DNA of 48,667 nt from Candidatus Didemnitutus sp. (GCA_023701285.1 JAMPXH010000017.1:1-48667); one strand, 5' to 3'. Shown: positions 25,825 to 33,733, numbered from the stretch's first letter. Translations and numbers: made by a program. The notes: generated from the sequence alone by a model not told the origin.

Positions 25825-26817
25825 ATGTCGCCCGAGCATTTTCGCCGTCTGTTGTGTGCTTTGCAGGAGGAGATCCGCGAGGCGGTGCTCGGCTCGCGCC
25901 GGAAACGCGCGTCCCGCCTCCGCCGCATCGCGAAGGTCACGGCGGCGGACACGATCTACGGCATCGATGCGGTGGTGGAGCCGGTGATCCTCGCGTGGCT
26001 GGCCCGGCATTGGCCGGCGAGCGAGCCGGTGGAGCTGGTGATGGAAGGCTTGGAGGAGTGGGGCGCGGTGACCTTCCCGCGCGGCATGCCGGTGCGGGCG
26101 ACGCAGTGGAAACTGATTCTCGATCCGATCGACGGCACGCGCGGCCTGATGCACGACAAGCGCAGCGCGTGGACGCTCGCCGGCCTCGCGCCGCAACGCG
26201 GTCCTCGCACCGACGTCAGCCACATCACGGTCGCTGCAATGACCGAGCTGACGACGAGCAAGGCCGGTTTTGCCGACCAGTTCAGCGCCGTGCGCGGCGG
26301 CGGGCTGCGTGCCACGCGGTTCGACCTGCGCACGGGAAGTCGGCGCGCTTTCCGACCGCAGCCCTCGCGCGCGACCACGCTGGCGCATGGCTTCGGCGCC
26401 TTCGCCAAGTTCCTGCCCGAGGGCAAGGCATGGCTGGCGGAACGTGAGGAGCGGCTTTGGCGTGAGCTCGGCCTCACCGGTGCCAGCGGCGGCGAGCCGG
26501 TTTTCGACGACCAGTATATCAGCACCGGCGGGCAGCTCGGCGAACTCATCCTCGGGCACGACCGTTTCATCGCCGACGTGCGCCCGGTGGCCTTCGCGCG
26601 GCTGGGCTTGGGCGCCGGCGCGTCGCTCGCGTGTCATCCCTACGACATCTGCACGCTGTTGGTCGCGGAGGAGGCGGGTTGCGTCGTGCGCGATGCCGAT
26701 GGCCGGCGGTTGCGGGCGCCGCTCGACACGACCACCGCGGTGGCGTGGGTCGGCTACGCCAACCGCGCGCTCGCGCGCCGGATCGCCCCGGTGTTGCGCC
26801 GCGTGCTCGCCGGCTGA
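25825..26817 (+). CDS. Inositol-monophosphatase-like phosphatase
   Basis: A 330-residue protein of the IMPase/FBPase metal-dependent phosphatase fold. The key metal-binding motif DPIDGTRG is at about residue 102. An acidic motif upstream (VMEGLEEWG) stands where the family usually has GEE-type residues, and the C-terminal HPYDICTLLVAEEAGCVV matches the WD-x-AAG-type end. It is longer than typical IMPase (about 265 residues), with an insertion around AFRPQPSRAT. Substrates could be inositol phosphates, 3'-phosphoadenosine 5'-phosphate or sugar phosphates. I chose ATG 25825 over a TTG two codons upstream. It is probably co-transcribed with the glycerate kinase. Confidence 0.8.
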   Translation: MSPEHFRRLLCALQEEIREAVLGSRRKRASRLRRIAKVTAADTIYGIDAVVEPVILAWLARHWPASEPVELVMEGLEEWGAVTFPRGMPVRATQWKLILDPIDGTRGLMHDKRSAWTLAGLAPQRGPRTDVSHITVAAMTELTTSKAGFADQFSAVRGGGLRATRFDLRTGSRRAFRPQPSRATTLAHGFGAFAKFLPEGKAWLAEREERLWRELGLTGASGGEPVFDDQYISTGGQLGELILGHDRFIADVRPVAFARLGLGAGASLACHPYDICTLLVAEEAGCVVRDADGRRLRAPLDTTTAVAWVGYANRALARRIAPVLRRVLAG

Positions 26818-26824
26818 GGGGCGC

Positions 26825-26852
26825 AAAAAAGCGGCGTCGGAGTGACGCCGCT
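26825..26852 (-). terminator. Terminator of the minus-strand lipoprotein gene
   Basis: AGCGGCGTC (26830-26838) pairs with GACGCCGCT (26844-26852) around GGAGT. On the minus strand it is followed by a T-run (26825-26830). It lies about 28 nt past the lipoprotein stop codon and may also help end the convergent transcript. Confidence 0.85.
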
Positions 26853-26879
26853 GCGAAAGAGTGCGAAACGGAGCGAGGC

Positions 26880-27335
26880 TCAGCCCTTCGATTGCTCGAT
26901 CACGGTCACCTTGCCGTTCTCGAAGGTGATGCGGATGCGCTCCTCGACTTCGGGACGGTAGGTGTCGGCGTAGACCGGGTGATAGTGGAAGCGGTAGGTC
27001 TTCAGCACGGGGTCCCAGTAGACGCGGCGCGCGTAGCCCGCGAAGCGGGTGCCGTCGTAGCGTTCGTAGTAGGTGTTGTAGATCCACACGGTCTGGGCGC
27101 CGGCGGCGCTGCGGGACTCGCGCTTCTGGTCGGGGGCGCCGAGGGCGAGGTAGACGGCGTCCTCGCTGTAGCCGAGGTCGATGATGCCCTGTTTCACCTT
27201 GGCCTGGGTCTCGGCGTCGAGGTTGGCGAAGACCTCGGGCTTTTCCTTGATGCGGGTTTCCACGGTCTGGCAACCGGCGGCAAACAGCAGCGTGGTGGCC
27301 GCGGCGGCAAGCAGGAGGAATCGGGTGGGTTTCAT
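26880..27335 (-). CDS. BamE/SmpA-like lipoprotein
   Basis: A 151-residue lipoprotein: signal peptide MKPTRFLLLAAAATTLLFAAGC with Cys22 in an AAGC lipobox. The body (LGYSEDAVYLALGAPDQKRE, then TVWIYN, then ITFENGKVTVIEQ) has the alpha-alpha-beta-beta-beta pattern of the BamE/SmpA/OmlA fold, in which a short helix pair precedes a sheet that reads out a gene-product/formula-like string. BamE itself helps the outer-membrane assembly machine; many small lipoproteins share the fold without that function. A His/Tyr-rich middle (YRFHYHPVYADTYRPEVE) is unusual. It lies next to copA on the same strand, separated by 75 nt. Its own role is unknown. Confidence 0.72.
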   Translation of the reverse strand: MKPTRFLLLAAAATTLLFAAGCQTVETRIKEKPEVFANLDAETQAKVKQGIIDLGYSEDAVYLALGAPDQKRESRSAAGAQTVWIYNTYYERYDGTRFAGYARRVYWDPVLKTYRFHYHPVYADTYRPEVEERIRITFENGKVTVIEQSKG

Positions 27336-27410
27336 GATGGGAGGGAAGACGCCCGGAATCCTACTCAGGTTCCACGGAATCTCCAGCTTGGCGAAGGGCG
27401 GCGGGGCAGG

Positions 27411-29471
27411 TCAGAGCCGGAGGCGGCGCAGCCGCAGGGCGTTGGCGACGACGGTGAGGGAGCTGAGGCTCATGGCGACGCCGGCGAACATCGGGTTGAG
27501 CAGCCAGCCGAAGACGGGGAAGAGCGCGCCGGCGGCGAGGGGCAGGCCGAGGCCGTTGTAGAAGAACGCCCAGAAGAGGTTCTGCTTGATGTTGCGGAAC
27601 ACGCCGCGGCTGAGGTGCACGGCGCGCACCAAGGCTTGCAGGTCGCCTTTCACGAGCACGAGGCCGGCGCTGTGCATGGCCACGTCCGTGCCCGTGCCCA
27701 TCGCGATGCCGGTGTCGGCGGCGGCGAGGGCGGGCGCGTCGTTGAGGCCGTCGCCGGCGAAGGCGACCTTGGCGCCGCGGGCCTGGTGCTCGCGGACGAG
27801 CTCCTGCTTGCGTGCGGGTGTCACTTCGGCGTGGAAACCATCGAGTCCGAGCTGATCCGCCACGGCCTGCGCGGACGCCTGGCGGTCGCCCGTGACCATG
27901 AACACCCGCAGGCCGAGCCGCTGCAATTCGCGGATGGCGGCGGGCGTGGTGGGCTTCACCGGATCGGCGAGCGCGATCAGCCCGGCGGCCTGGCCGTCGA
28001 CCGTCACGGCGGCGAGCGTGGCGGTGGGATGCTCCGGAAAAACGGTGTCCGTCGCGGCGCGACCGACTTGCACGGCGCGTCCCTCGACGCGCGCCGTGAC
28101 GCCGGCGCCGGCCTGTGCGGCGAAGCCCTCGGCGGCGGCGAGCGGGAGCCCGCGGGCCTGCGCCGCGGCGACGATGGCGCGGGCGAGCGGGTGTTCGCTG
28201 GGCGATTCGGCGGAGGCGGCGAGGCGGAGCAACTCGTCCTCGGTCAGCGCCGAGCCGGGCAGCGCGCGGACCGCCACGACGACGGGTCGCCCGGCGGTGA
28301 GCGTGCCGGTCTTGTCGATCAGCAGCGTGTTCGCGTGGGTGAGCGCTTCGAGGGCGCCGGCGTCCTTCACGAGCACGCCGGCCTGGGCGCCGCGGCCGAT
28401 GCCGGTGACGAGCGATACGGGCGTGGCGAGGCCGAGCGCGCAGGGGCAGGCGATGATGAGCACGGAGACGGCGTTGATCAGCCCGTAAAGCCAGCCGCGC
28501 TCGGCGGCGAGCAGCGTCCAGGCGACGAACGAGGTCGCCGCGATCGCGAGCACGACGGGGAAGAACCACGCGGAGACGCGATCGGCAAGGCGCGCGATGG
28601 GCGGCTCGCTCTCGACGGCCTGCTCGACGAGGCGGACGATCTGCGCGAGCAGCGTGTCGGCGCCGACGCGCTCGGCGCGGTAGATGAACGAGCCCGTGGT
28701 GTTGAGCGTGCCGGCGCTGATCTTTTCGCCGGCCTGCTTGGCGACGGGCAACGGCTCGCCGGTGAGCATGGATTCATCGATCTCGGCGGGGCCGGTCGTG
28801 AGCACGCCGTCGACCGGGAGGTGCTCACCGGGCCGCACGCGCAGCCGGTCGCCCGGTTGCACGGCGTCGACCGGCACGTCGCTCTCGCGGTCGTCGGCGT
28901 CGAGGCGGTGGGCGATCTTCGGGGCGAGGTCCATCAGCGCCCGGATGGCGGCGTCGGTGCGCGCGTGGGCGCGCTGCTCGATGATCTGGCCGAGGAGCAC
29001 GACGGTGGTGATGAACGCCGTGCCCTCGAAGTAGAGCGCGGCGCCGTGGTGCGAGAAGAGGTGCGGCGGCACGTGGTCCCAGAACAGCACGACGGCCGCG
29101 CTGTAGAAATACGCGGCGCCCGTGCCGGTGACCGTGAGCGTGAACATGTTGGGGTCGCGTTCGCGGAGCGATTTCCACCAGCGGCGGAGGAAGGGCGCGC
29201 CGCTCCAGAAGAACACGGGCGTGGTCAACCCGAGTTGGAGCCACGCGGATTCGCGCATCGTCAGGTAGTCGTAGAGGCCGTGCGAGATCATCGGCCACAT
29301 CGCGAGCACGAGGACGGGGAGCGTCAGCACGACGGCGACCCGGAAACGCGGGCGCAGAAAGCTCTCGTGCGGCAGGCCCATGTAAACGGGCTCGTCGGGA
29401 CGCGGCGCGGCGGTGGCGTGCGAAGGCGATTCCGCAGTCGCGGTGTGACAGGAAGGAGGCGGGGAGTGCAT
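27411..29471 (-). CDS. copA: Cu+-type P1B ATPase
   Basis: A 686-residue heavy-metal-transporting P-type ATPase. Visible are the CPC metal site in IACPCALGL, the phosphorylation motif DKTGT (Asp about residue 386), the actuator TGE in SMLTGEP, the SEHPLA motif and the hinge GDGLNDAPA. The last two helices carry KQNLFWAFFYN and MSLSSLTVVANALRLRR, the P1B-1 pattern for Cu+/Ag+. The N-terminus has no HMA domain, only a loose Cys/His/Met-containing stretch. It pumps Cu+ out of the cytoplasm into the periplasm, where the CusCBA-like pump at 32.4-39.2 kb could take over. A 46-codon leader frame ends in TGATG at its start, and an ECF-type promoter matching that of the efflux operon lies upstream (29634-29659). 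Confidence 0.93.
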   Translation of the reverse strand: MHSPPPSCHTATAESPSHATAAPRPDEPVYMGLPHESFLRPRFRVAVVLTLPVLVLAMWPMISHGLYDYLTMRESAWLQLGLTTPVFFWSGAPFLRRWWKSLRERDPNMFTLTVTGTGAAYFYSAAVVLFWDHVPPHLFSHHGAALYFEGTAFITTVVLLGQIIEQRAHARTDAAIRALMDLAPKIAHRLDADDRESDVPVDAVQPGDRLRVRPGEHLPVDGVLTTGPAEIDESMLTGEPLPVAKQAGEKISAGTLNTTGSFIYRAERVGADTLLAQIVRLVEQAVESEPPIARLADRVSAWFFPVVLAIAATSFVAWTLLAAERGWLYGLINAVSVLIIACPCALGLATPVSLVTGIGRGAQAGVLVKDAGALEALTHANTLLIDKTGTLTAGRPVVVAVRALPGSALTEDELLRLAASAESPSEHPLARAIVAAAQARGLPLAAAEGFAAQAGAGVTARVEGRAVQVGRAATDTVFPEHPTATLAAVTVDGQAAGLIALADPVKPTTPAAIRELQRLGLRVFMVTGDRQASAQAVADQLGLDGFHAEVTPARKQELVREHQARGAKVAFAGDGLNDAPALAAADTGIAMGTGTDVAMHSAGLVLVKGDLQALVRAVHLSRGVFRNIKQNLFWAFFYNGLGLPLAAGALFPVFGWLLNPMFAGVAMSLSSLTVVANALRLRRLRL

Positions 29472-29611
29472 CACGGGAGGAGTCCGGGTTGGGCCGGCCG
29501 GCGCGGAACGGAGGCGTCCGAACGCCGGGCAGCGTGGCGCAGAAAGGCCGGGAAGGCCAGCGCGCGCAGGGCGGCGCTGGGCGAGGTGAAGCGGGTGAGA
29601 TCGGGTGGCAT
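29471..29611 (-). CDS. Possible 46-codon leader peptide of copA
   Basis: The minus-strand ATG at 29611 opens a 46-codon frame whose TGA stop overlaps the ATG of copA (TGATG), the classic layout of translational coupling. The peptide begins MPPDLTRFTSPSAALRALAF and ends in a Pro/Arg-rich stretch (PRRPAQPGLLP). It has no Cys, Met cluster or His that would bind metal. The proposed ECF promoter ends only about 23 nt upstream, so this frame would be at the very 5' end of the copA transcript. Short GC-rich frames arise by chance, so confidence is low to moderate. Confidence 0.4.
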   Translation of the reverse strand: MPPDLTRFTSPSAALRALAFPAFLRHAARRSDASVPRRPAQPGLLP

Positions 29612-29633
29612 GGGAGCGGTGGTTTGCCGGGGA

Positions 29634-29659
29634 GACGGAGCTCGCGGCGAAATCTTACG
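29634..29659 (-). promoter_or_regulatory. ECF-type promoter upstream of copA
   Basis: On the minus strand: CGTAAG (29659-29654), a 16-nt spacer starting ATTT, then CGTC (29637-29634) inside TCCGTCTCC. The layout and the GTAAGATTT core match the promoter of the efflux operon at 31998-32023, with the same spacer length. Confidence 0.65.
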
Positions 29660-29798
29660 CGGCAGCGAAGAAAATCTCGCGCCGGAGCGCCGCCGCCGCC
29701 GCGTGCGGCGTAGGCTGCCGCCGGGGCACGGGGGATGATTACGCCCGCGGACGCTTGGGATGGACGTTGCGGGCCGCTTGGCCTGATAACGCTAGCGC

Positions 29799-31325
29799 AT
29801 GAACGACCACCGTCCTCCCTCTTCGCCCCGGCCGCGCCGGGCGCGGTGGCTCGGGGTGTTCGCGCTGGGGTCGGTCGTTGCGCTCGCCGCGTTCGCCGCG
29901 CCGCCGCCAGCGCCGCAGACGCTGATCGCGATCTCCGGCGACGGGAGCCTCACGCTGCGTTGGGAAGCCGTGCCGGGTGCGACGAGTTACACGGTGGGCC
30001 GGCGCACGAGCGCCACGAGCGGCAATTACACGACGGTCGCCACGGGTCTCACGGCGAGCACGCACACGGACACGGGACGCACGAATGGCACGCCGTATTA
30101 CTACATCGTCACCGCGACCGGGCCCGACGGCACCAGCGGTCCGTCCAACCAGGCGCGCGGCACGCCCGTGGCGGCGCTGTCGCCGGGCACCGACGTGCGC
30201 TGGCCGCTGGCGAACAGCACGGCTGCGGACGCCGACGTGATCCGCTACGCCTTCGGCCCGCGCAACATCGGGCGCTACGATTTCCATGCCGGGCTCGATC
30301 TCAACGCCGTGCAGGGCACGCCCGTCCACGCCGTCATGGCCGGCACGGTGACGAATCGCATCGAGTGGGACGGCGTGACCACCGGCAGCGGCAATAACCT
30401 CCTCGTGAGCCACGGCTCCGGGCGCTGGACCGCTTACCTGCACCTGCACGGGTTCGCCGCCGGCATCGGGATCGGCAGCGCGGTCTCCGCGGGACAGGTC
30501 ATCGGCTACGTGGGCAAGACCGGCGCGACGTCGAATCACCTGCACTTCACCTATTTCGTCGGCCTCACTTCCGAGGCGAGCAATGAGATGCGCAGCCGCT
30601 CCCCGCTGGAGTTGTTGCCGCGCACGACGGGCGTGGGCGCGGAGGCCGTGTTCAGCACGAACGGGAGCCGCACTGTGGATATCCTCATCCCCGCGCAACA
30701 AAACACGATCCGCTGGATCATCCTGCGCGGTGCGGGCGTCACGCGGCTCGTGGATTACTACGACATCGTCGGCCAGGGCTCCACGCTGCGGGACAATCCC
30801 AAGCAATCCGGCCTCGTCATCCAGGTGGCCGCGCCGACGATTCCCTATCCCGGTGGCGGAGGCACGGTGCAACTCGTCGTGGCGCCCGACCCCGACGCGC
30901 CGTGGGGCGACTTCGATCCCACGCGCATCACGGTGCTGGATTTCCACGGCAACATCCTGGTCGATCGCACGGCCTACGAATCCTGGAAATTCACCCACGG
31001 GCTCACGCTCGATGCGGCTGACGATTCCGATGCGGACGCCGATGGCCTGCCGCTCCTCGTGGAATACGCGCTCGACCTCGATCCGCACATGGCGACGTGG
31101 GTGGGCGCACCGCAGCTCGTGCACACCGACGCCGATCGCGTGGAGTTCACCTATCGGCGCAAGCGGCCGGAGCTGACCTACACGGTCGAGGCCTCGGCGG
31201 ATCTGGTGAACTGGAGTGCAGCGGGTGTGACGCAGGAGTTTGCCGTCACGGGCGATCAAGTCACCGCAGCGACCACGCTCGATGCGGCCGGGAGGAAATT
31301 CCTGCGGCTCGCGGTCACGCGTTGA
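29799..31325 (+). CDS. Secreted M23 metallopeptidase with fibronectin III domain and C-terminal module
   Basis: A 508-residue exported protein: signal peptide (about 15-35), a fibronectin type III-like domain (about 37-125) and a LytM/M23 peptidase domain (about 130-275). Zinc-site motifs are FHAGLD (H163 and D167) and HLHF (H247 and H249). A linker domain and an Asp-rich DDSDADADGLP stretch, which looks Ca-binding, follow. The C-terminal module (about 415-508) is shared with the nuclease at 2173. M23 enzymes cut peptidoglycan cross-bridges or glycine-rich peptides; all ligands are present, so it should be active. It is divergent from copA and not obviously part of the metal system. The HxxxD site and length fit the family. 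Confidence 0.9.
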   Translation: MNDHRPPSSPRPRRARWLGVFALGSVVALAAFAAPPPAPQTLIAISGDGSLTLRWEAVPGATSYTVGRRTSATSGNYTTVATGLTASTHTDTGRTNGTPYYYIVTATGPDGTSGPSNQARGTPVAALSPGTDVRWPLANSTAADADVIRYAFGPRNIGRYDFHAGLDLNAVQGTPVHAVMAGTVTNRIEWDGVTTGSGNNLLVSHGSGRWTAYLHLHGFAAGIGIGSAVSAGQVIGYVGKTGATSNHLHFTYFVGLTSEASNEMRSRSPLELLPRTTGVGAEAVFSTNGSRTVDILIPAQQNTIRWIILRGAGVTRLVDYYDIVGQGSTLRDNPKQSGLVIQVAAPTIPYPGGGGTVQLVVAPDPDAPWGDFDPTRITVLDFHGNILVDRTAYESWKFTHGLTLDAADDSDADADGLPLLVEYALDLDPHMATWVGAPQLVHTDADRVEFTYRRKRPELTYTVEASADLVNWSAAGVTQEFAVTGDQVTAATTLDAAGRKFLRLAVTR

Positions 31326-31376
31326 AATCAGTGCGAGGCGAAGCCCAGCGTGCCGGGGAAAGTTATTTCCGCTCGA

Positions 31377-31964
31377 TCATCCCGCGGGCGGGGGCAAAGG
31401 GGGCGCGTCGGGTGGGGCGCAGTCGCAATCCAGGCATGCGCTGTCGGCGCAGTTGCCGCAGAAGGCCTTGAGGCGCGCCTTCAGGTCCTTGCGGGCGCGG
31501 TGCAACGTGACGCTGGCGTTGTTGGGCGTCAGGCCGAGGGCGCGCGCGACGTCCTGCACGGATTCGCCGTTCAGGTCGACGCGCCGCAACAGTTCCGCAT
31601 GCGCGGGCTTGAGCGTGTCGACCACGCCGCCGAGGCAGGAGCAGAGTTTCGCCTCGAAGGCGCGGGCCGTGGTCACGTCCTGTTCCAGCGCGGTGACGAG
31701 CGTGCCGAGCGCGTCGTCGCGTCGTGCGGCGGCGCCACGGGCGCGGTAGTGGTCGGTGACGGCGTGGCGAAGCAACTGGTAGAACCACGCGGTGAGTTTG
31801 TCGTCGTCGCGCAGCTCACCTGCGTGCTGCAGGGCCTTCACCAGGCCGTTTTGCAGGATGTCCTCCGCATCGGCCTCATTGCCGACGCGAGCCGCGAGGA
31901 AGGCCTTGAATGCCCCTCGTTGGGCGTTCAAGGCGGCGACCAAGGCGGCAGGGTTGGTGGACAT
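31377..31964 (-). CDS. ECF sigma factor with Cys-rich C-terminus (CorE-like)
   Basis: A 195-residue ECF sigma factor. Region 2 is at about 10-85 (ARVGNEADAEDILQNGLVKA, then WFYQLLRHAVTDHYR). Region 4 is at about 105-165 (LNGESVQDVARALGLTPNNA, then VTLHRARKDLK). Beyond it is a Cys-rich tail: C169, C172, C177, C180 and C182 in the pattern C-x2-C-x4-C-x2-C-x-C. This tail is the hallmark of CorE-like sigma factors, which in Myxococcus sense copper or cadmium directly, with no anti-sigma factor. None is encoded next to it here. It is divergent from the cus-type operon with an 85-nt spacer and is proposed to drive both metal loci. I used the ATG at 31964 because upstream residues are not sigma-like. 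Confidence 0.9.
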   Translation of the reverse strand: MSTNPAALVAALNAQRGAFKAFLAARVGNEADAEDILQNGLVKALQHAGELRDDDKLTAWFYQLLRHAVTDHYRARGAAARRDDALGTLVTALEQDVTTARAFEAKLCSCLGGVVDTLKPAHAELLRRVDLNGESVQDVARALGLTPNNASVTLHRARKDLKARLKAFCGNCADSACLDCDCAPPDAPPLPPPAG

Positions 31965-31997
31965 GGCCGGATGATACGCCACGCGGGCGATATTTCC

Positions 31998-32023
31998 TGT
32001 AAGATTTTGCAAGGGATTCCGTC
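31998..32023 (+). promoter_or_regulatory. ECF-type promoter of the copper efflux operon
   Basis: TGTAAG (31998-32003), a 16-nt spacer starting ATTT, then CGTC (32020-32023). It ends 26 nt upstream of the ATG at 32050. TGTAA(C) with CGTC at this distance is a known ECF promoter type. The GTAAGATTT core and TCCGTC-CC block recur upstream of copA, supporting control by the adjacent sigma factor. Confidence 0.7.
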
Positions 32024-32049
32024 CCCATCGGCATATTACCCAAGCCATC

Positions 32050-32409
32050 ATGAAAATGCCCCCCATCCTCGCTCTCCTCGCCGCCCTCGTGGCGTTCGTT
32101 TCCACCGCCTTTGCCGCCGCCCCCAAGGGTGAGTTGGTCAAGATCACCGACAAGGAGGCCGCTTGGGCCGCCGCGGCCAGCAAGAACTACCCCTTGGACG
32201 TCTGCGTCGGCTCCGGCGAAAAGCTCGGCAGCATGGGCGACGCCACCGAGTGGATCTACCGCGCCGAGGGTCAGGCCGATCGCCTCGTGAAGTTTTGCTG
32301 CGACGGTTGCATCGACACCTTCATGGAGAACCCGGCCGAGCACCTCGCCAAGATCGACGCCGCGCAGAAGAAGGCCGACAAGGCCGGCCACTCCGCCCAC
32401 AAACACTGA
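32050..32409 (+). CDS. Periplasmic Cys-rich YHS/TRASH-like protein
   Basis: A 119-residue exported protein: signal peptide (about 1-23, FVSTAFAAAP), then a small domain with PLDVCVGSGEKLGSMGD and VKFCCDGCIDTFMENPAEH. The C-terminal tail is rich in His and Lys (HSAHKH). The paired Cys, and the F-C-C-x-G-C motif, match a conserved protein type found with heavy-metal efflux genes in related bacteria and resembling TRASH/YHS metal-binding domains. It is the first gene of the operon, so it should be made in the largest amount, as expected for a periplasmic metal-binding chaperone or sensor. Metal binding has not been shown for it. It is followed by the TolC-like gene after 33 nt. Confidence 0.8.
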   Translation: MKMPPILALLAALVAFVSTAFAAAPKGELVKITDKEAAWAAAASKNYPLDVCVGSGEKLGSMGDATEWIYRAEGQADRLVKFCCDGCIDTFMENPAEHLAKIDAAQKKADKAGHSAHKH

Positions 32410-32442
32410 CGCCTGCGCCTCGTCTCGCCTTCTGCCACCACC

Positions 32443-33699
32443 ATGACGTCGCGTTTGTTCGTCCTCCTTCTGACCGCCGTGTCCTTGGTCGCGGTCCCGC
32501 TCCGTGCCGATCCGGCCGCGAAGGATGCCGCGCGCGCGGAATTTTTGCGCGTCGTGGCGGGCGCGCCCGCCTTGCAGGCGGCGGCGCGGCGGGTCGACGC
32601 CGCGCAGCAGCGCACCGGCGCCGCCGGCCTGCTGCCCGACCCCGAGGTCGAGGGCATGGTCTCGCGGATGAACGGCGCGATGGGCGAGCGCAACGACATG
32701 TATGAGGTGAATGTCCGCCAGCCCTTGCCGCGGCGTGGGGAACTCGCCGCCCAGCGCGAACGCGCCCGCGCTGCGGTCGCGATGGCCGAGGCGGATCACG
32801 CGATGATGGCCGGCGAACTCGCCGCCGAGACCGCGATGGCGCTTGCGGAGGCGGAAGGCGCCGCCGCGCGCCTCGTCTGCGTCAGTCGCCAGGCCGATCG
32901 TCTTGAATCCGTCCTGCGCAGCCTTGATGCGCGCCTCGCCACCACAACGGGCGGAATGGGCGGCGCGCGCCTCGCCGACCGGCTCACGGTGCAGACCCGC
33001 CTCGCCGCGATGCGCCTGATGCTTGAGAACGACCAACGCATGGCTGACGACGCGCTCGCCGAGGCCCGCGGCCGGCTCGGACTCGCGCCGGACGCAGCTT
33101 TGCCCGCCTTCGTCGCCCCCGATATCGGTGCGATCGATCCCGCGACGTCGCCCGCCGTGCTCGCTGCCGCCGCGCGCACGGCCGAGGCCGACGCCATGGC
33201 CGGCATGGCCAAGGCCGCGGCGCGCCCGATGGCCGCCGTCGGTCTCCGCTACGAACGCGAGCGCACCGCGATGGGCAATGACAACACCGTTGGGCTCGCG
33301 CTCATGTCCGATTTTCCCTGGCGCAGCCGCCGCGCCTCGCGCGCCGAATTGGAGGCGGCCTCCGCCGAGCGCGCCGCCGCGCAGGCCGACGCCTCGTCTG
33401 CCACTTATCGCATCCGCGCCGCCGTCGCGCGTGCCGAGCGCGCCTCGCGCCTCGCGGAATCCTCGCGGCGCGTCAGCGCAGACACGCTCGCACGCCTTGA
33501 GGCCGAGCTCGGCGCTTTCCTCCGCGCCGCCAGCGCGGGCAATCCCGGCGATTCCACCGTTCTCATGACAGTCGAGCTGCTCGAAAAGGCGACCGACGCC
33601 GAACTTCAGGTCGTCGCCGCCGAGCAGGCCGAGCGCACTGCCCGCGCCGAGCTCTGGCGCTATGCGCCCGCCGCGCAATTTTCCGCGTCCGCGCGTTGA
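32443..33699 (+). CDS. cusC: TolC-family outer-membrane channel (CusC-like)
   Basis: A 418-residue protein with a signal peptide (about 1-22) and long, Ala/Glu/Arg-rich amphipathic helices in two repeats. This is the coiled-coil pattern of TolC/CusC outer-membrane efflux proteins. The start of the mature part (RRVDAAQQRTGAAGLLPDPE) is typical. It would form the exit duct for the CusBA pump encoded downstream. It is second in the operon and sits 34 nt before the next gene. The subfamily is assigned by genome context. Confidence 0.86.
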   Translation: MTSRLFVLLLTAVSLVAVPLRADPAAKDAARAEFLRVVAGAPALQAAARRVDAAQQRTGAAGLLPDPEVEGMVSRMNGAMGERNDMYEVNVRQPLPRRGELAAQRERARAAVAMAEADHAMMAGELAAETAMALAEAEGAAARLVCVSRQADRLESVLRSLDARLATTTGGMGGARLADRLTVQTRLAAMRLMLENDQRMADDALAEARGRLGLAPDAALPAFVAPDIGAIDPATSPAVLAAAARTAEADAMAGMAKAAARPMAAVGLRYERERTAMGNDNTVGLALMSDFPWRSRRASRAELEAASAERAAAQADASSATYRIRAAVARAERASRLAESSRRVSADTLARLEAELGAFLRAASAGNPGDSTVLMTVELLEKATDAELQVVAAEQAERTARAELWRYAPAAQFSASAR

Positions 33700-33733
33700 A
33701 AGATTCATCGTTCATCTCCGTCTCCTCTTCACC

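Noticed and set aside
26631-29738. A 1035-codon plus-strand frame opposite copA
   Set aside because: It is a low-complexity Gly/Arg/Glu-rich shadow of copA and of the lipoprotein gene.
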